Assembly: GCF_035975855.1 (NCBI RefSeq)
Contig: NZ_CP109055.1
Coordinates: forward strand, 9,858,001 to 9,922,000
Reading direction: 5' to 3'
DNA: 64,000 bases
From: Streptomyces sp. NBC_01304
GTDB taxonomy: Bacteria; Actinomycetota; Actinomycetes; Streptomycetales; Streptomycetaceae
Of the stretch, positions 16,245 through 25,591 are shown one piece after another (positions within the stretch are counted from its first letter, which is position 1; each line of letters starts with the position of its first letter). The notes under the pieces were generated by a model. That model was given only the letters and a program-made list of their open reading frames with translations, searched no databases and was not told where the DNA came from. A program made the translations under genes and the position numbers.

Positions 16245-17915
16245 TCACTGGCGGCTGATCGTGCGGGTGACGCCCGCCGCGATCGTCGTCGCGAGGACCC
16301 AGCCCGTGATGATCAGGGCGTAGGCCAGCCACTGGAATCCCGTGCCGGTCGGCGTGTACGCGCTTTCCTGGCCGAAGTCGATGATCGGCAGCAGCAGGTC
16401 GAGTGTGTAGACGAGCGCGTTGAAGGCCGGGGCCTCGTCGGGTTTCAGGGCGCGGGGGTGCTCGGCCGTGTAGGCGAGCGTGCCGATCAGCAGGAGCGAG
16501 AACAGCCAGGCGGCAGCGCGGACGGGGCGGAAGCCGTAGCCCACGGCGGCGTCCTGGACGTATCCCCACAGGCGGGCGTAGGGCGGCAGAGTGGAGCGGT
16601 GCCGGCGCTGCTTGGCGAGTTGGACCGTGCGGGCCGCGCCGTCGTCGCCGATGCGGCGGTAGGCCGTGGTGAGTTGTTCGTACGAGAACGGGATGTGGCC
16701 GTCCTTGTCCCGCCACAGCAACGCCAGTCGTCGCTCGGCCGGCTCGTGCGGGGCGAGTGTGGTGTAGGTCAGGCCGTCGAGCCGTACCTCGTCGGGCCAG
16801 GTCGCCGGGGTGATGTGGAGCAGATCCAGCTGGGCGCGGCGCAGTGAGACCGTGCCCCGGATGGGCCGGGCCTCGCGGAACCAGAGCTCACCGGCGACCA
16901 GGCTGCTGGCGCGCAGAGCCATGCCGCCCGGGTTCGCAAGCGATGCGTGGGCGAAATTGAGCTGGCCCGGTATGCGGGCACCGCGCAGATTGATCCGGCC
17001 GTTCGAGACGAGCCGCATCGCGTGCAGATCCGCCCCGACGCTGAGGGTCGATGCGTGCAGGGTGGTGTCGGTGGGGTTGTCGAGCCGGGAGTCGCTCAGG
17101 TCGAGTGTGCCCGCGATGGCCGCTCCCTTGAGGCAGAGTTCGCCGTTGGCCGTCAGGTACCGGGCCTTGAGGTCGGAGCCGACCGCCAGGCGGGTGCCGC
17201 GCAGGGCCGTCCCTGCGGGGCAGTCGAGGCGCGCCTCGTCGAGGTCGAGGGTGCCCGCGATGCTCGTGCCGTGCACACGGAAGGTGCCGTGCACGGTCAG
17301 GCCGCGTGCCGAGAGATGGTCCTCGATCACGGCGCCGTTGAGCTGCAGGACGTCCTCGCGACGTCGGTTCGGGGCAGGAGGGGCGGGCGTGCCGGGCGGG
17401 GCGGGTGCGTCGTCGGACTCCTGAGCGGGCTCGCCGATGCGGGCACGGTCCAGGAACACCGCGCCCGTGATCCGCGCCCCGGCCAGACGTACGGGGCCGC
17501 GCACCCGGCACAGGGTCATACGCAGCGAGTCATCGAGCCTGAGCGAGGTGGCATGCAGCGACGGCAGGACGGAGACGCCGAGGCTGAGCCGGCGCAACTG
17601 GGCGCCGTACAGGTCGACTTCCTCCTCGAAGTAGCACGCCCACAGGTGGACGGGGCAGTCGACGGTCGCGTACTGGAGGTCGAGCCGGCCCGTGATCCTG
17701 GCGCCCGTCACCTTGAGGACGGCGGTTTCGCCCGCCGTGCGGGGCCCGTTGAGCAGCAGGGTGCGCAACACCTCGGCGCGCAGGGTGCGTTCGGGTCCCC
17801 AGGTACTCCCGGCGGTGGCTTCTTCGCCGGGGGCCGTACGGAAGTCGACCTCGGTCCCGCGCGGAAACGCCTGCCAGACCTGCAGTTCGGCCGGGGTCAG
17901 CTCGTCGATCTCCAT
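16245..17915 (-). CDS. Membrane-anchored pentapeptide-like repeat protein
   Basis: 556 residues from the ATG at 17915 (MEIDELTPAE). After a short N-terminal region the sequence is a run of right-handed beta-helix strands with recurrent GARITGxLDL, SLHATSLRLDDS and AGTLDLSDSRLDNP motifs, degenerate pentapeptide repeats. A cytosolic linker (DKDGHIPFSYEQLTTAYRRIGDDGAAR) leads to C-terminal membrane helices AAAWLFSLLLIGTLAYTA and WLAYALIITGWVLATTIAAG. Streptomyces homologues are sometimes labelled membrane-associated oxidoreductase, but I see no cofactor site. The frame stays open to 18110 upstream. Function unknown. Confidence 0.75.
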   Translation of the reverse strand: MEIDELTPAELQVWQAFPRGTEVDFRTAPGEEATAGSTWGPERTLRAEVLRTLLLNGPRTAGETAVLKVTGARITGRLDLQYATVDCPVHLWACYFEEEVDLYGAQLRRLSLGVSVLPSLHATSLRLDDSLRMTLCRVRGPVRLAGARITGAVFLDRARIGEPAQESDDAPAPPGTPAPPAPNRRREDVLQLNGAVIEDHLSARGLTVHGTFRVHGTSIAGTLDLDEARLDCPAGTALRGTRLAVGSDLKARYLTANGELCLKGAAIAGTLDLSDSRLDNPTDTTLHASTLSVGADLHAMRLVSNGRINLRGARIPGQLNFAHASLANPGGMALRASSLVAGELWFREARPIRGTVSLRRAQLDLLHITPATWPDEVRLDGLTYTTLAPHEPAERRLALLWRDKDGHIPFSYEQLTTAYRRIGDDGAARTVQLAKQRRHRSTLPPYARLWGYVQDAAVGYGFRPVRAAAWLFSLLLIGTLAYTAEHPRALKPDEAPAFNALVYTLDLLLPIIDFGQESAYTPTGTGFQWLAYALIITGWVLATTIAAGVTRTISRQ

Positions 17916-18290
17916 CGCGCGACTGTGGCCACGCGGGTCGGTTCTTGTCAACGGGGCTGCGGTTCGCGGCCCGGCGTGCCCGATGCAACTGTCCTTCCAG
18001 CAGCACCCTTTGGAAGCCTCGACGGCGGTCAGCGGGGTCGCCACTTCCTCCAGGGACTTGCCTTCGGCGTTCACGCCGAGCAGCAGCTCGACCGGCCCTC
18101 CGGCGATCATGATGGCGCCGCCGGATGCGCGGTGTGGCTGGACGCGCAGACGCCCGACCGCAACGGCTCGGGGCTCGATGGGCCTGTCTCTCGGCAGTCG
18201 CGGGGGCTTCCTGCGGGGCGAGGCGGGTCCGGTCGGCGGATGCCGCTCGGCCGAGGCGGCGTTGAACGTCCTCAGGGCTCTTGCTTTTCC
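17916..18290. other. Spacer between GNAT and pentapeptide-protein genes
   Basis: 375 bases. On the minus strand the reading frame of the downstream gene is open back to an ATG at 18110 and beyond. Its translation includes GGPVELLLGVNAEGKSLEEV and GCCWKDSCIGHAG, which looks more like coding than random sequence. There is no ribosome site at 18110. I interpret it as promoter DNA or a decayed gene end. Confidence 0.35.
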
Positions 18291-18761
18291 CTAGGGCTCT
18301 TGCTTTCCCGGACGCCATACGTACCGGACGTCCGGCTCCCGTTCCTCGTTGCGCCGGCCGTCGGTGCGCTCCGCCTCGACGAAGCCGTGCCGTTCGTAGA
18401 AGCGACATGCGGGGGCGTTGACCTGGAACGTCCACAGAGCCAATCCGGCCGGACGGCGCTGCTTGGCCAGCTCCACGAGACGGTCGCCGATGCCGTGGCC
18501 GCGCCACGGAGGATCGAGATAGAGCTGCTCCAGGTCCGCGCCGTCCAGCACCATCAGTCCGACGACCGCGCCTTCGACTGTCGCCACCCAGGTCTCCTGG
18601 CCGGGCACGACCACTTCCCGGAACCACGAGCGGACTTGTTCGTCCGTATGCGCGCGGCGTACCTGCGGAAGCGCCGCGGAAAACGCACGCAGCCATACCT
18701 CGGCCACCGCAGCGGCATCGGAGTCGGTCGCACGGCGGACGGCAAGGTTGTTGATCTCCAC
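18291..18761 (-). CDS. GNAT-family N-acetyltransferase
   Basis: 156 residues from a GTG at 18761. The GNAT fold is clear: an N-terminal VRRATDSDAAAVAEVWLRAF strand-helix, the strand WVATVEGAVVGLMVL, the acetyl-CoA pyrophosphate loop in LDPPWRGHGIGDRLVE (RGHGIG), and the C-terminal VNAPACRFYERHGFVEAE. The acceptor cannot be told from sequence. The start is chosen by homology; the frame continues upstream without a better ribosome site. It lies just downstream of the helix-turn-helix protein gene on the same strand. Confidence 0.82.
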   Translation of the reverse strand: MEINNLAVRRATDSDAAAVAEVWLRAFSAALPQVRRAHTDEQVRSWFREVVVPGQETWVATVEGAVVGLMVLDGADLEQLYLDPPWRGHGIGDRLVELAKQRRPAGLALWTFQVNAPACRFYERHGFVEAERTDGRRNEEREPDVRYVWRPGKQEP

Positions 18762-18859
18762 AGCGGCGCATGCTCGCAGATACGCGCTGTGGCCGCACGC
18801 GGATTCCGTGAGTTGCCGTGTGTGGCGGTAGGACCGCTCCGGGTCGGTCCAGGCGGTGG

Positions 18860-19480
18860 TCAGTCGGCGGGCTGGGCGTGGGAGAGGAGGAACTCGGTCG
18901 CCGTGGCAATCGCTTCGGCAGAGGTGCCGTGGACGGCCTCGGACTCCGCGTACTGCAGGTCGGCGGCGGTGGCGGTGTACCACCAGGCGTCGGCGTCGAT
19001 GTCGTGGTGGATGGCGGCAGTTCCGCCGGCATAGGTGAGCGGGATCGGTTCACCGGCGGGCTTCTTGGTCACGGCGTGGGGCCACTTGAGGCGGGCGGAC
19101 TGGCGCTTGATGCCGCCCCAGGCGGCGCCCAGCTGGGTGTAGCTCGCACCGCTGCGGCCGGCGACGGTGGCGGCGCTTTCGGCGAGACGGTCGACGGCGC
19201 ACTTGGCCTCGTACAGCGCGCGCAACAGGGCGAGTTGGACGTCGGGGGCGGGGGTGAGGGCCGGGTCGAAGGGTTTGCCGGCGGCGCGGTACGCCTGGGC
19301 GCGTGTCGAGATCCGCTCGGCCAACGGGCGGACCGCGTCCAGTACGTCGTCGTCCATGGCGAAGGAGTCGCGCTCGTCGAGCTCGCTCCAGGCGGGCTCG
19401 ACCATGGTCATGACGCTGGTCCAGAAATCGCCGTCGGTCCGGTCCGGGGTGGGTATCGCCGGTATCGCCCTGAGATCCAT
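18860..19480 (-). CDS. Hypothetical protein with a C-terminal-half helix-turn-helix-like segment
   Basis: 206 residues from the ATG at 19480, with aggga upstream. The N-terminal half is helical and acidic. The segment GASYTQLGAAWGGIKRQSARLKWP resembles the helix-turn-helix of Streptomyces proteins of the type SWxQIGxxLGVxRQAAxxRW, so DNA binding is possible. The C-terminal 45 residues (DADAWWYTATAADLQYAES) are unlike known domains. It follows the MFS gene region on the same strand. Function unknown. Confidence 0.6.
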   Translation of the reverse strand: MDLRAIPAIPTPDRTDGDFWTSVMTMVEPAWSELDERDSFAMDDDVLDAVRPLAERISTRAQAYRAAGKPFDPALTPAPDVQLALLRALYEAKCAVDRLAESAATVAGRSGASYTQLGAAWGGIKRQSARLKWPHAVTKKPAGEPIPLTYAGGTAAIHHDIDADAWWYTATAADLQYAESEAVHGTSAEAIATATEFLLSHAQPAD

Positions 19481-19597
19481 GCGACAAGTATCCCTGTCGT
19501 GAGGCATATTGACAAGAGAAACTGTCAAACCTGCGTATGACAGCTTTGGTTGTCGTCCGCAGGTCGGGTGGGGAGGGGGCGGCGAATGGGCGGCGCG

Positions 19598-20854
19598 TCA
19601 CGACTCCGCCCAGGTCGGACGTCGCGCGAAGTGGACCAGTACAGCCATGACCATGAGGATGGCCGTGATCCCGCCGAGCGTCATGACGGCCGACGGGGAG
19701 GTGCGGTCGACGACAACCCCGCCTGCCAGCGCGCCGAACGAGATCGTTGCCTGGAAGGAAGCGGTGAACAGGACGGAGGCGGCCTCGGGCGAGCCGGGGG
19801 CGGCCTTGGCGAACCACGTCTGGGACGAGACCGGCACTGCCCCATAGGCGACGCCCCAGATGATCAGCAGGGCGGCCGCGCCGATCTTCCCCCGGCCGAG
19901 TACGGGCAGCAGAAGGGTGGCTGTGGCGATCAGGCCGGCGGCGAGGCCGAACGTCAGACGGGGCCTGCGGGCGACCATGGCGCCGCCCAGGAAGTTGCCC
20001 GCGATTCCCGCCGCTCCGTAGACCAGGAGGAGAACAGTGATCAATGGGGCGCTCGCGTGGGTGACCTTCTCGAGGAAGGGGGTCACATAGGTGTAGGTCC
20101 CGAAGTGGGCCAGGACGATGAGGAAGGTGAGGACCAGCGCGAAGCGGGTGCTCACGCTGCGGAACATGCCGCGCAACACATCCGGACGGGTGGCCCGGAC
20201 GGAGGGCAGCGGCGGTACCACCATCAGCAGCATGATCAGCACGCCGACGCTGAGGGCGCCCATGACGACGAACGCCATACGCCAGCCTGCGACGTCTCCG
20301 ATCAGGGTGCCGGCCGGTACACCGAGCACGGAGCCCAGGGGGACGGCCGAGAAGATCACCGCCGTGGCGCGCCCGACGGACTCTGCGGGGACCAGGCGTT
20401 CGGCCAGCCCGGCTCCGATCGACCAGAAGCCGCCGATGGTGACGCCCACCATGACCCGGGAGACCAGTACGAGCCAGTAGTCGGGGGCAACCGCGGCCAG
20501 AAGATTGGCCAGGGCCAGCAGGGCCATGAATACGCACAGCATCAGCCGCCGGTCGATGCGTGCGGTCGCGATGGTGACAAGAGGCGCCGAGATCGCCGCG
20601 AGGAACCCGGGCATTGTCATCATCAGGCCTGCCATCCCGTCCGAGATGGTGAAGCTGGACCCGATCGAGGTGAGCAGGCCGATCGGCAGGATCTCGGTGG
20701 TCACGATCGAGAAGATCCCCAGCATCACCGACACGACGGCCGGCCAGCCGAGCAGTGGCGATGGCGATGGCGATGACGATGACGATCGGGTCGGTAATCC
20801 GCTTCCGCCGGTGCGGGCGGCGGCAGTGGTTGTCGGGGCCATGAATTCCGCCAT
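19598..20854 (-). CDS. MFS transporter, DHA1 family (sugar/purine efflux-like)
   Basis: 418 residues from the ATG at 20854. Twelve membrane helices are visible. The first carries TTEILPIGLLTSIGSSFTIS, typical of the AraJ/NepI/YdhP subgroup, and helix 4 has LVSRVMVGVTIGGFWSIGAG. The cytosolic N-terminus includes a low-complexity Ser/Pro tract (SSSSSPSPSP) from tandem gatggc-like repeats near 20757-20785. It probably exports small sugars, nucleosides or drugs with proton exchange. No regulator is adjacent. Confidence 0.88.
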   Translation of the reverse strand: MAEFMAPTTTAAARTGGSGLPTRSSSSSPSPSPLLGWPAVVSVMLGIFSIVTTEILPIGLLTSIGSSFTISDGMAGLMMTMPGFLAAISAPLVTIATARIDRRLMLCVFMALLALANLLAAVAPDYWLVLVSRVMVGVTIGGFWSIGAGLAERLVPAESVGRATAVIFSAVPLGSVLGVPAGTLIGDVAGWRMAFVVMGALSVGVLIMLLMVVPPLPSVRATRPDVLRGMFRSVSTRFALVLTFLIVLAHFGTYTYVTPFLEKVTHASAPLITVLLLVYGAAGIAGNFLGGAMVARRPRLTFGLAAGLIATATLLLPVLGRGKIGAAALLIIWGVAYGAVPVSSQTWFAKAAPGSPEAASVLFTASFQATISFGALAGGVVVDRTSPSAVMTLGGITAILMVMAVLVHFARRPTWAES

Positions 20855-20940
20855 GAAGTCCGTCCTCTGAAGGGCCTTTCGCTGTGTGACGAGTTCAGCA
20901 GGCATGGCTGAGTTACGGCTGGCAGGCATGCGACGTAACC

Positions 20941-21072
20941 CTGAGTTCTAAGTCCCTGCGGCGGGTGGCGGAGGAGATCGAGCGGCTGCGAGCCGCGCCG
21001 GGGGACGGCAACATCACGATCGGCGGCGTCAGCCCCGGGCGCCCCGGGAGCGCGGCGTTCTGTCAGAGGTGA
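20941..21072 (+). pseudogene. Fragment of a dihydrofolate-reductase-like (RibD C-terminal) gene
   Basis: The plus strand reads VTLSSKSLRRVAEEIERLRA then APGDGNITIGGVSPGR and stops at 21072. This resembles the end region of small DHFR/RibD-like proteins, where VAEEVxRLRxEPGGDIxIGG precedes the last strands. There is no usable start upstream and the usual continuation is lost, so it is probably a decayed remnant. It lies within the 348-base gap 20855-21202, which otherwise shows no gene. Confidence 0.4.
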
Positions 21073-21202
21073 GGCGGCCTCGCCGACCACGACCGCAGTG
21101 CTGCGATGACCAGGCCCCGAGATCCGCCGCTTACGGATGCCGGGGCCGGCCGGCCGCCCGGGTCGGGCGATGTCCCTCGGGGCTGGTCTTGTCGGCGTTG
21201 CC

Positions 21203-21889
21203 TCACGCACCCGGTCCGTAGAGCCCGGCGATGTCCTCGGAGCCGGCCCACCGGCTGTAGGTGGGTGACTGCGGCCAGCCCTCGGGGGAGTCCTGCCACT
21301 CCTCCTGCCGCCCGTACGGCAGCAGGTCGATCAGCGCGAAGCTGTGACTGAGCTGCTCGGTGCCCCGGCCGTTGGTGTGCCAGGTGCGGTAGACGGTGTC
21401 GCCGTCGCGCAGGAAGACGTTGACCGCGAATCCGCCGCCGGGCGGTGCGTCCACGTCGGTGCCGAACGGACTGTTCGCGGTGGAGTACCAGGTCATCTTG
21501 TTCCCGACGCGCTGCTTGTACGCGATGGCTTCGTCGAGGGGGCCCTGGGTGACGATGACGAACCGTGCGTCGTAGACCTGCAGGAAATCCAGCCGGGTGA
21601 ACTGCGAGGTGAAGCCGGTGCAGCCCGGGCACTGCCACTCCTTGCCGGGAAACCACATGTGGTTGTAGACGATCAACTGGGGCTTGTCGCCGAAGAGGTC
21701 GGCCAGCCGTACCGGTCCTTCTTCGCCCTCGAGGGTGTACTCGGGCATCTCGACCATTGGCAGGCGGCGGCGTTGGGCGGCGATCGCGTCGAGTTCCCGG
21801 GTCGCGGCCTTCTCCCGGGCGCGCAGGTCGTCGAGTTCGCCCTGCCAGGTCTTGGCATCGACGACGGGCGGTAGCGCCTTGGCGGTCAT
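21203..21889 (-). CDS. DUF899 thioredoxin-fold family protein
   Basis: 228 residues with an ideal AAGGAGGA ribosome site before the ATG at 21889. DUF899 features: the N-terminal coiled helix ELDDLRAREKAATRELDAIA AQRRRLPM, the strand LIVYNHMWFPG, and CPGCTGFTSQF with the paired Cys of a thioredoxin-like site. WHTNGRGTEQL and LPYGRQEEWQDSP are the usual C-terminal signatures. The family is thought to be thiol-disulphide or peroxide related, but no reaction is established. It diverges from the SDR gene. Confidence 0.85.
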   Translation of the reverse strand: MTAKALPPVVDAKTWQGELDDLRAREKAATRELDAIAAQRRRLPMVEMPEYTLEGEEGPVRLADLFGDKPQLIVYNHMWFPGKEWQCPGCTGFTSQFTRLDFLQVYDARFVIVTQGPLDEAIAYKQRVGNKMTWYSTANSPFGTDVDAPPGGGFAVNVFLRDGDTVYRTWHTNGRGTEQLSHSFALIDLLPYGRQEEWQDSPEGWPQSPTYSRWAGSEDIAGLYGPGA

Positions 21890-22123
21890 GAGGTCCTCCT
21901 TGGTGCACGGTTTACGGCGTGTACGTGTAGACCGTGCGCTTTCGTCGAACTCATCGCTCTGCGGCCAACTCCGTCGGGTCGTGGCTGTCCCTGCTCGTAC
22001 TTCGAGCTTCGAGCTCCCAGCGTCGTGCGTCGGCCTTCGGCTGAGGGGCAGCACGCCGGACAGCACGGCTACGCTCACGACGGTGATCAACACCGGTCAC
22101 GAGCAGCAGAAGGAGGTGTGCGC

Positions 22124-22858
22124 GTGGATCTCACCGGGCGCACGGTGGTGGTCACCGGAGCAGGGCGTGGGTTCGGGCGAGCGGCGGCCTTGCAGGCAGG
22201 TCGGCTGGGTGCGCGCGTTTTCGTGTCCGCGCGGTCGCCGGCCGCAGCACAGGGAGTCGCCGATGAGGTGGCGACCGATTGCGGGGCGAAAACCGAAGCA
22301 TTCGCCTGCGATCTGTCCGACCCGGCCTCCATACGGGCCTTCGCGGAGGGAGTCACCGCCCACACCGACCGCGTGGACGTGCTGATCAACAATGGCGCCC
22401 GCTACCTGGAAGGTCCCGACCTGTGGGACGCCGACGACGACGCGATCGCCGACACCATCGCTTCCGGAGCCACCGGCACACTGCTGACGGTCAAGCACTT
22501 CCTGCCGCTGCTCCGCGCCTCTGCCGGGGCGGACGTCGTCAACCTGGTCTCCTCGGCCGCGGAAGCCCGGAACCACCGCTCCCAGGCACACGCCGCGTTC
22601 TACGCGGCCAAGGCCGCCCAGGCCGGCTTCGCCGACATCCTCTCCCACCGGCTCCGCCCCGAGGGCATCCGCGTCATCTCGCTCTACCCGCCGGACTTCA
22701 TGGACGGCGACCCGCTCCACCCCACCTGGGACCAGACTTCCCGGACCGCAGGCGACCCGCTGACCGCCCAATCCGTGCTCGACTGCGTCCTGTTCGCGAT
22801 CGGCCAGCCGAGAGACTGCTTCATCCGCTCCTTCCACTTCGAGCAGATGCAGGGGTAG
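22124..22858 (+). CDS. Atypical short-chain dehydrogenase/reductase
   Basis: 244 residues. AAGGAGG at 22110-22116 favours the GTG at 22124. The Rossmann motif TGAGRGFG (11-18) binds NAD(P), and LINNGA replaces the usual NNAG. The Ser of the active site is at 143-144 (LVSSAAE). At the catalytic Tyr position the sequence is FYAAK: the YxxxK tyrosine is Phe159 with Tyr at 160, and Lys163 is kept. Activity may be altered or absent. It is convergent with the FadR-like gene and divergent from DUF899. The substrate is unknown. Confidence 0.8.
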   Translation: MDLTGRTVVVTGAGRGFGRAAALQAGRLGARVFVSARSPAAAQGVADEVATDCGAKTEAFACDLSDPASIRAFAEGVTAHTDRVDVLINNGARYLEGPDLWDADDDAIADTIASGATGTLLTVKHFLPLLRASAGADVVNLVSSAAEARNHRSQAHAAFYAAKAAQAGFADILSHRLRPEGIRVISLYPPDFMDGDPLHPTWDQTSRTAGDPLTAQSVLDCVLFAIGQPRDCFIRSFHFEQMQG

Positions 22859-22890
22859 ATGCCGGTGTGGACGTCCGCTCAGCTGCCGCG

Positions 22891-23580
22891 TCAGAGGGAG
22901 CGCAGCCGGGCCAGGGTCTGCGTGAGCTCGTCACGCATCGTGTGTCCGGCCGTCTCCGCATCGCCCCGGACGACACTGTCCACGAGCAGGGCGTGCCCGT
23001 CGTCGCCGTGCTGGGGGTCGCCTGCGCGCAGGTCGAGCAGCTCCACCAGGTCGATCAGGCCCTCGCGCAGTACCGGCACGAACTCGGTGAACAACGAGGT
23101 GAGGACCGGGTTGTGGGCCGCGCCGACCACCGCGGCATGCAGCGCGATGTCGGCGTCGACGAAGTCCGGTGTGCTGCCGGCGCCCGCCGCCCGGCGCGCC
23201 TTCAGGGCCGCGCCCAGCACCGGGAGATCCTCGTCCGTGCGGCGCTGAGCCGCCAGGCGGGCGGCCTCGACCTCGACGATCATCCGCACTTCGTAGACGT
23301 CGGCGACCGCCGCCTGACGGAGCTCGGCGGACCAACTCTCCTTGGGCTTGGTCGCGATGACGAACACGCCGGCTCCCTGCCGCGCCCGTACGAGACCGGC
23401 CTCGGCCAGCGCCCGCAGCGCCTCGCGGACCGTGGAACGCCCCACGCCGAGGATCTGGGCGAGCTGGTTCTCACCGGGGAGCTTGGTGCCGACGGCCCAT
23501 TCGCCGTGGGTGATCTGCTCGCGCAGACGGTCAACGGCCTGCTCAACCAGGGGAGTTGGCCGCAAGGAGCCCAGTGGCAT
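22891..23580 (-). CDS. GntR-family (FadR-type, FCD domain) regulator
   Basis: 229 residues. The N-terminal winged helix-turn-helix is LREQITHGEWAVGTKLPGEN followed by QLAQILGVGRSTVREALRAL. The C-terminal all-helical FCD ligand domain begins near ELRQAAVADVYEVRMIVE and has the metal-ligand pattern Asp (DADIALH), His (HAAVVGAAHNP) and a late His (GHTMRDEL). Such regulators sense carboxylates or sugar acids. It is divergent from the leuA leader, but its target cannot be assigned from sequence. Confidence 0.87.
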   Translation of the reverse strand: MPLGSLRPTPLVEQAVDRLREQITHGEWAVGTKLPGENQLAQILGVGRSTVREALRALAEAGLVRARQGAGVFVIATKPKESWSAELRQAAVADVYEVRMIVEVEAARLAAQRRTDEDLPVLGAALKARRAAGAGSTPDFVDADIALHAAVVGAAHNPVLTSLFTEFVPVLREGLIDLVELLDLRAGDPQHGDDGHALLVDSVVRGDAETAGHTMRDELTQTLARLRSL

Positions 23581-23654
23581 CGACGTACACCTTCTTCGCT
23601 TCTTCTTTACTTCTCAGGTTGTCTGAGGACCTGAGCTGTGGTTACTGTACCGGC

Positions 23655-23699
23655 ATGTCGCCACGTCAGCTTCTTCTCGGCTGCCGCTGCGGGGCTTGA
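23655..23699 (+). CDS. Leader peptide of leuA, three consecutive Leu codons
   Basis: ATG at 23655 encodes the 14-residue MSPRQLLLGCRCGA then TGA. The run ctt-ctt-ctc of Leu codons in a short peptide 117 bases before leuA is the hallmark of transcription attenuation by leucine supply. Rare ctt codons, unusual in this GC-rich genome, fit a pausing role. The hairpins that follow overlap each other. Confidence 0.65.
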   Translation: MSPRQLLLGCRCGA

Positions 23700-23702
23700 C
23701 CG

Positions 23703-23740
23703 GACCGGCACCCCGCAGCGGGTGCCGTGCTGCGCCGGTC
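23703..23740 (+). promoter_or_regulatory. leuA attenuator with mutually exclusive hairpins
   Basis: cggcaccc (23706-23713) pairs with gggtgccg (23720-23727). Alternatively gaccggc (23703-23709) pairs with gccggtc (23734-23740). The two foldings share bases and exclude each other, as in an antiterminator/terminator switch placed straight after the Leu-rich leader peptide. Confidence 0.6.
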
Positions 23741-23771
23741 GTCGTACGGACGACTGAAGGTTGTACCGCTC

Positions 23772-25589
23772 ATGACTTCTCCAGCATCTCCGACATCTCC
23801 AACTTCTCCGGCTGCGGCGGCGTTTCCCACCCTGCGCACTCCGTCCGGTGCCGTCCCCGCCACGGCGCCCCAGTGGAATCCGCAACGCCCCAGCGCCATG
23901 CCGCACCACCGCTACCGGCCCGCGCACGACCGGGTCGCCCTGCCCTTGACCGACCGGACCTGGCCGGAGAACCGCCTCGAGCAGGCTCCGCTGTGGGTCC
24001 CCGTCGACCTGCGCGACGGCAACCAGGCGCTGGCCGAGCCCATGGACACCGCGCGCAAGCGCCGGATGTTCGACCTCCTGGTCACCATGGGCTTCAAGGA
24101 GATCGAGGTCGGCTACCCCTCCGCCAGCCGGACCGACTTCGACTTCGTACGCCACCTCGCCGAGAGCGGCGCGGTGCCCGACGACGTGACCGTCTCGGTC
24201 TTCACCGCGGCCCGCCAGGATCTGATCGACCGGACCATGGACTCGATCGAGGGGCTGCCCCGCACGCTGGTCCACCTCTACACCGCCACCGCCCCCACCT
24301 GGCGCGATGTCGTCCTGGGCCGTTCCCGCGGCGAGCTGCACCGCCTGATCCTCGACGCCGCCACGCACTTGGTGCGGCGCGCCGAGGAACGTCCCGGCGC
24401 CGACATCCGCTTCGAGTTCTCGCCCGAGGTCTTCAACCTCACCGAGCCCGACTTCGTGCTCGACGTCTGCAACAGCATCACCGACCTGTGGGAGGCGAGC
24501 CCGGACCGGCCCGTCGTGCACAACCTGCCGGCCACGGTGGAGATCGCCACCCCCAATGTGTACGCGGACCAGATCGAGTACATGCACCGCCACCTGGCCC
24601 GGCGTGACGCCGTCATCCTCTCCGTCCACCCGCACAACGACCGCGGCACCGGCGTCGCCTGCGCCGAACTCGCCGTCCTGGCCGGGGCGCAGCGCGTCGA
24701 GGGCTGCCTGTTCGGCAACGGCGAGCGGACCGGCAACGTGGACCTGGTCACGCTGGCCCTCAACCTGTACGCACAGGGCGTCAACCCGATGATCGACTTC
24801 TCGGACATCGACGCCGTACGCGAGGTGGTCGAGCGCTGCAACCGGCTGCCGGTCCACCCGCGCCACCCCTACGCCGGCGACCTCGTCCACACGGCGTTCT
24901 CCGGAACCCATCAGGACGCGATCTCCAAGGGCCTGGCCCACCACACCGAGCGGGCCGCCGCAGCGGACGTACCGCCCGGGCAGGCTCCGTGGGAGGTGCC
25001 GTACCTGCCCATCGACCCGGCGGACATCGGCCGTACGTACGAGGAGGTCATCCGCGTCAACTCCCAGTCCGGCAAGGGCGGGATGGCGCACCTCCTGCAG
25101 ACACACCACGGCCTGGACCTGCCTGCCACGATGCGACCCGACTTCTCCCGCACGGTGCAGCACTCCGCCGACGCCGGCGGGCAGGAGCTGACGCACAAGG
25201 ACCTGTGGGAGCTCTTCCACGCGACGTACATCGCGCCCTCCGGGGGCGGCCCGCTGACCCTGACGGCCTGGAGCACCGGCGAAACCGCCCCCGGCGTACA
25301 CGAGTTCAGCTGCACCCTGAATGCCGACGGCCGGCAGAGCGCCCACCGGGGCACCGGCAACGGCCCACTCGCGGCGCTCACGGACGCGCTCCGCACGGCG
25401 GGCATCGCGCTCGACATCGTCACCTACGCCGAGCACTCCACCCGCACCGGCCCGGGCAGTCCGGCCGCCGCCTACGCCGAATGCCGTGTGGACGGGGCCA
25501 CTTGGTGGGGCGCCGGGCTCGACACCTCCATCCTCGCGGCCTCGGTCCAGGCCGTCCTGGCAGCCGTCAACCGTGCCCGGCAGGCCTGA
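23772..25589 (+). CDS. leuA: 2-isopropylmalate synthase
   Basis: 605 residues from the ATG at 23772. It catalyses acetyl-CoA plus 2-oxoisovalerate to 2-isopropylmalate, the first committed step of leucine synthesis. The HMGL-like barrel shows [14 protein letters not shown] with the metal-binding Asp, the metal ligands in [11 protein letters not shown], and the [13 protein letters not shown] signature. The C-terminal regulatory domain (about 470-605, ending [11 protein letters not shown]) provides leucine feedback. The N-terminus has a Pro/Ser/Thr-rich extension. Expression is probably set by the leader peptide and attenuator. The ABC ATPase gene begins two bases after the stop. Confidence 0.93.
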   Translation: MTSPASPTSPTSPAAAAFPTLRTPSGAVPATAPQWNPQRPSAMPHHRYRPAHDRVALPLTDRTWPENRLEQAPLWVPVDLRDGNQALAEPMDTARKRRMFDLLVTMGFKEIEVGYPSASRTDFDFVRHLAESGAVPDDVTVSVFTAARQDLIDRTMDSIEGLPRTLVHLYTATAPTWRDVVLGRSRGELHRLILDAATHLVRRAEERPGADIRFEFSPEVFNLTEPDFVLDVCNSITDLWEASPDRPVVHNLPATVEIATPNVYADQIEYMHRHLARRDAVILSVHPHNDRGTGVACAELAVLAGAQRVEGCLFGNGERTGNVDLVTLALNLYAQGVNPMIDFSDIDAVREVVERCNRLPVHPRHPYAGDLVHTAFSGTHQDAISKGLAHHTERAAAADVPPGQAPWEVPYLPIDPADIGRTYEEVIRVNSQSGKGGMAHLLQTHHGLDLPATMRPDFSRTVQHSADAGGQELTHKDLWELFHATYIAPSGGGPLTLTAWSTGETAPGVHEFSCTLNADGRQSAHRGTGNGPLAALTDALRTAGIALDIVTYAEHSTRTGPGSPAAAYAECRVDGATWWGAGLDTSILAASVQAVLAAVNRARQA

Positions 25590-25591
25590 CC

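Noticed and set aside
16947..19034. 695-codon plus-strand frame spanning several minus-strand genes
   Set aside because: It crosses three well-supported genes and promoter regions and has no recognisable domain.
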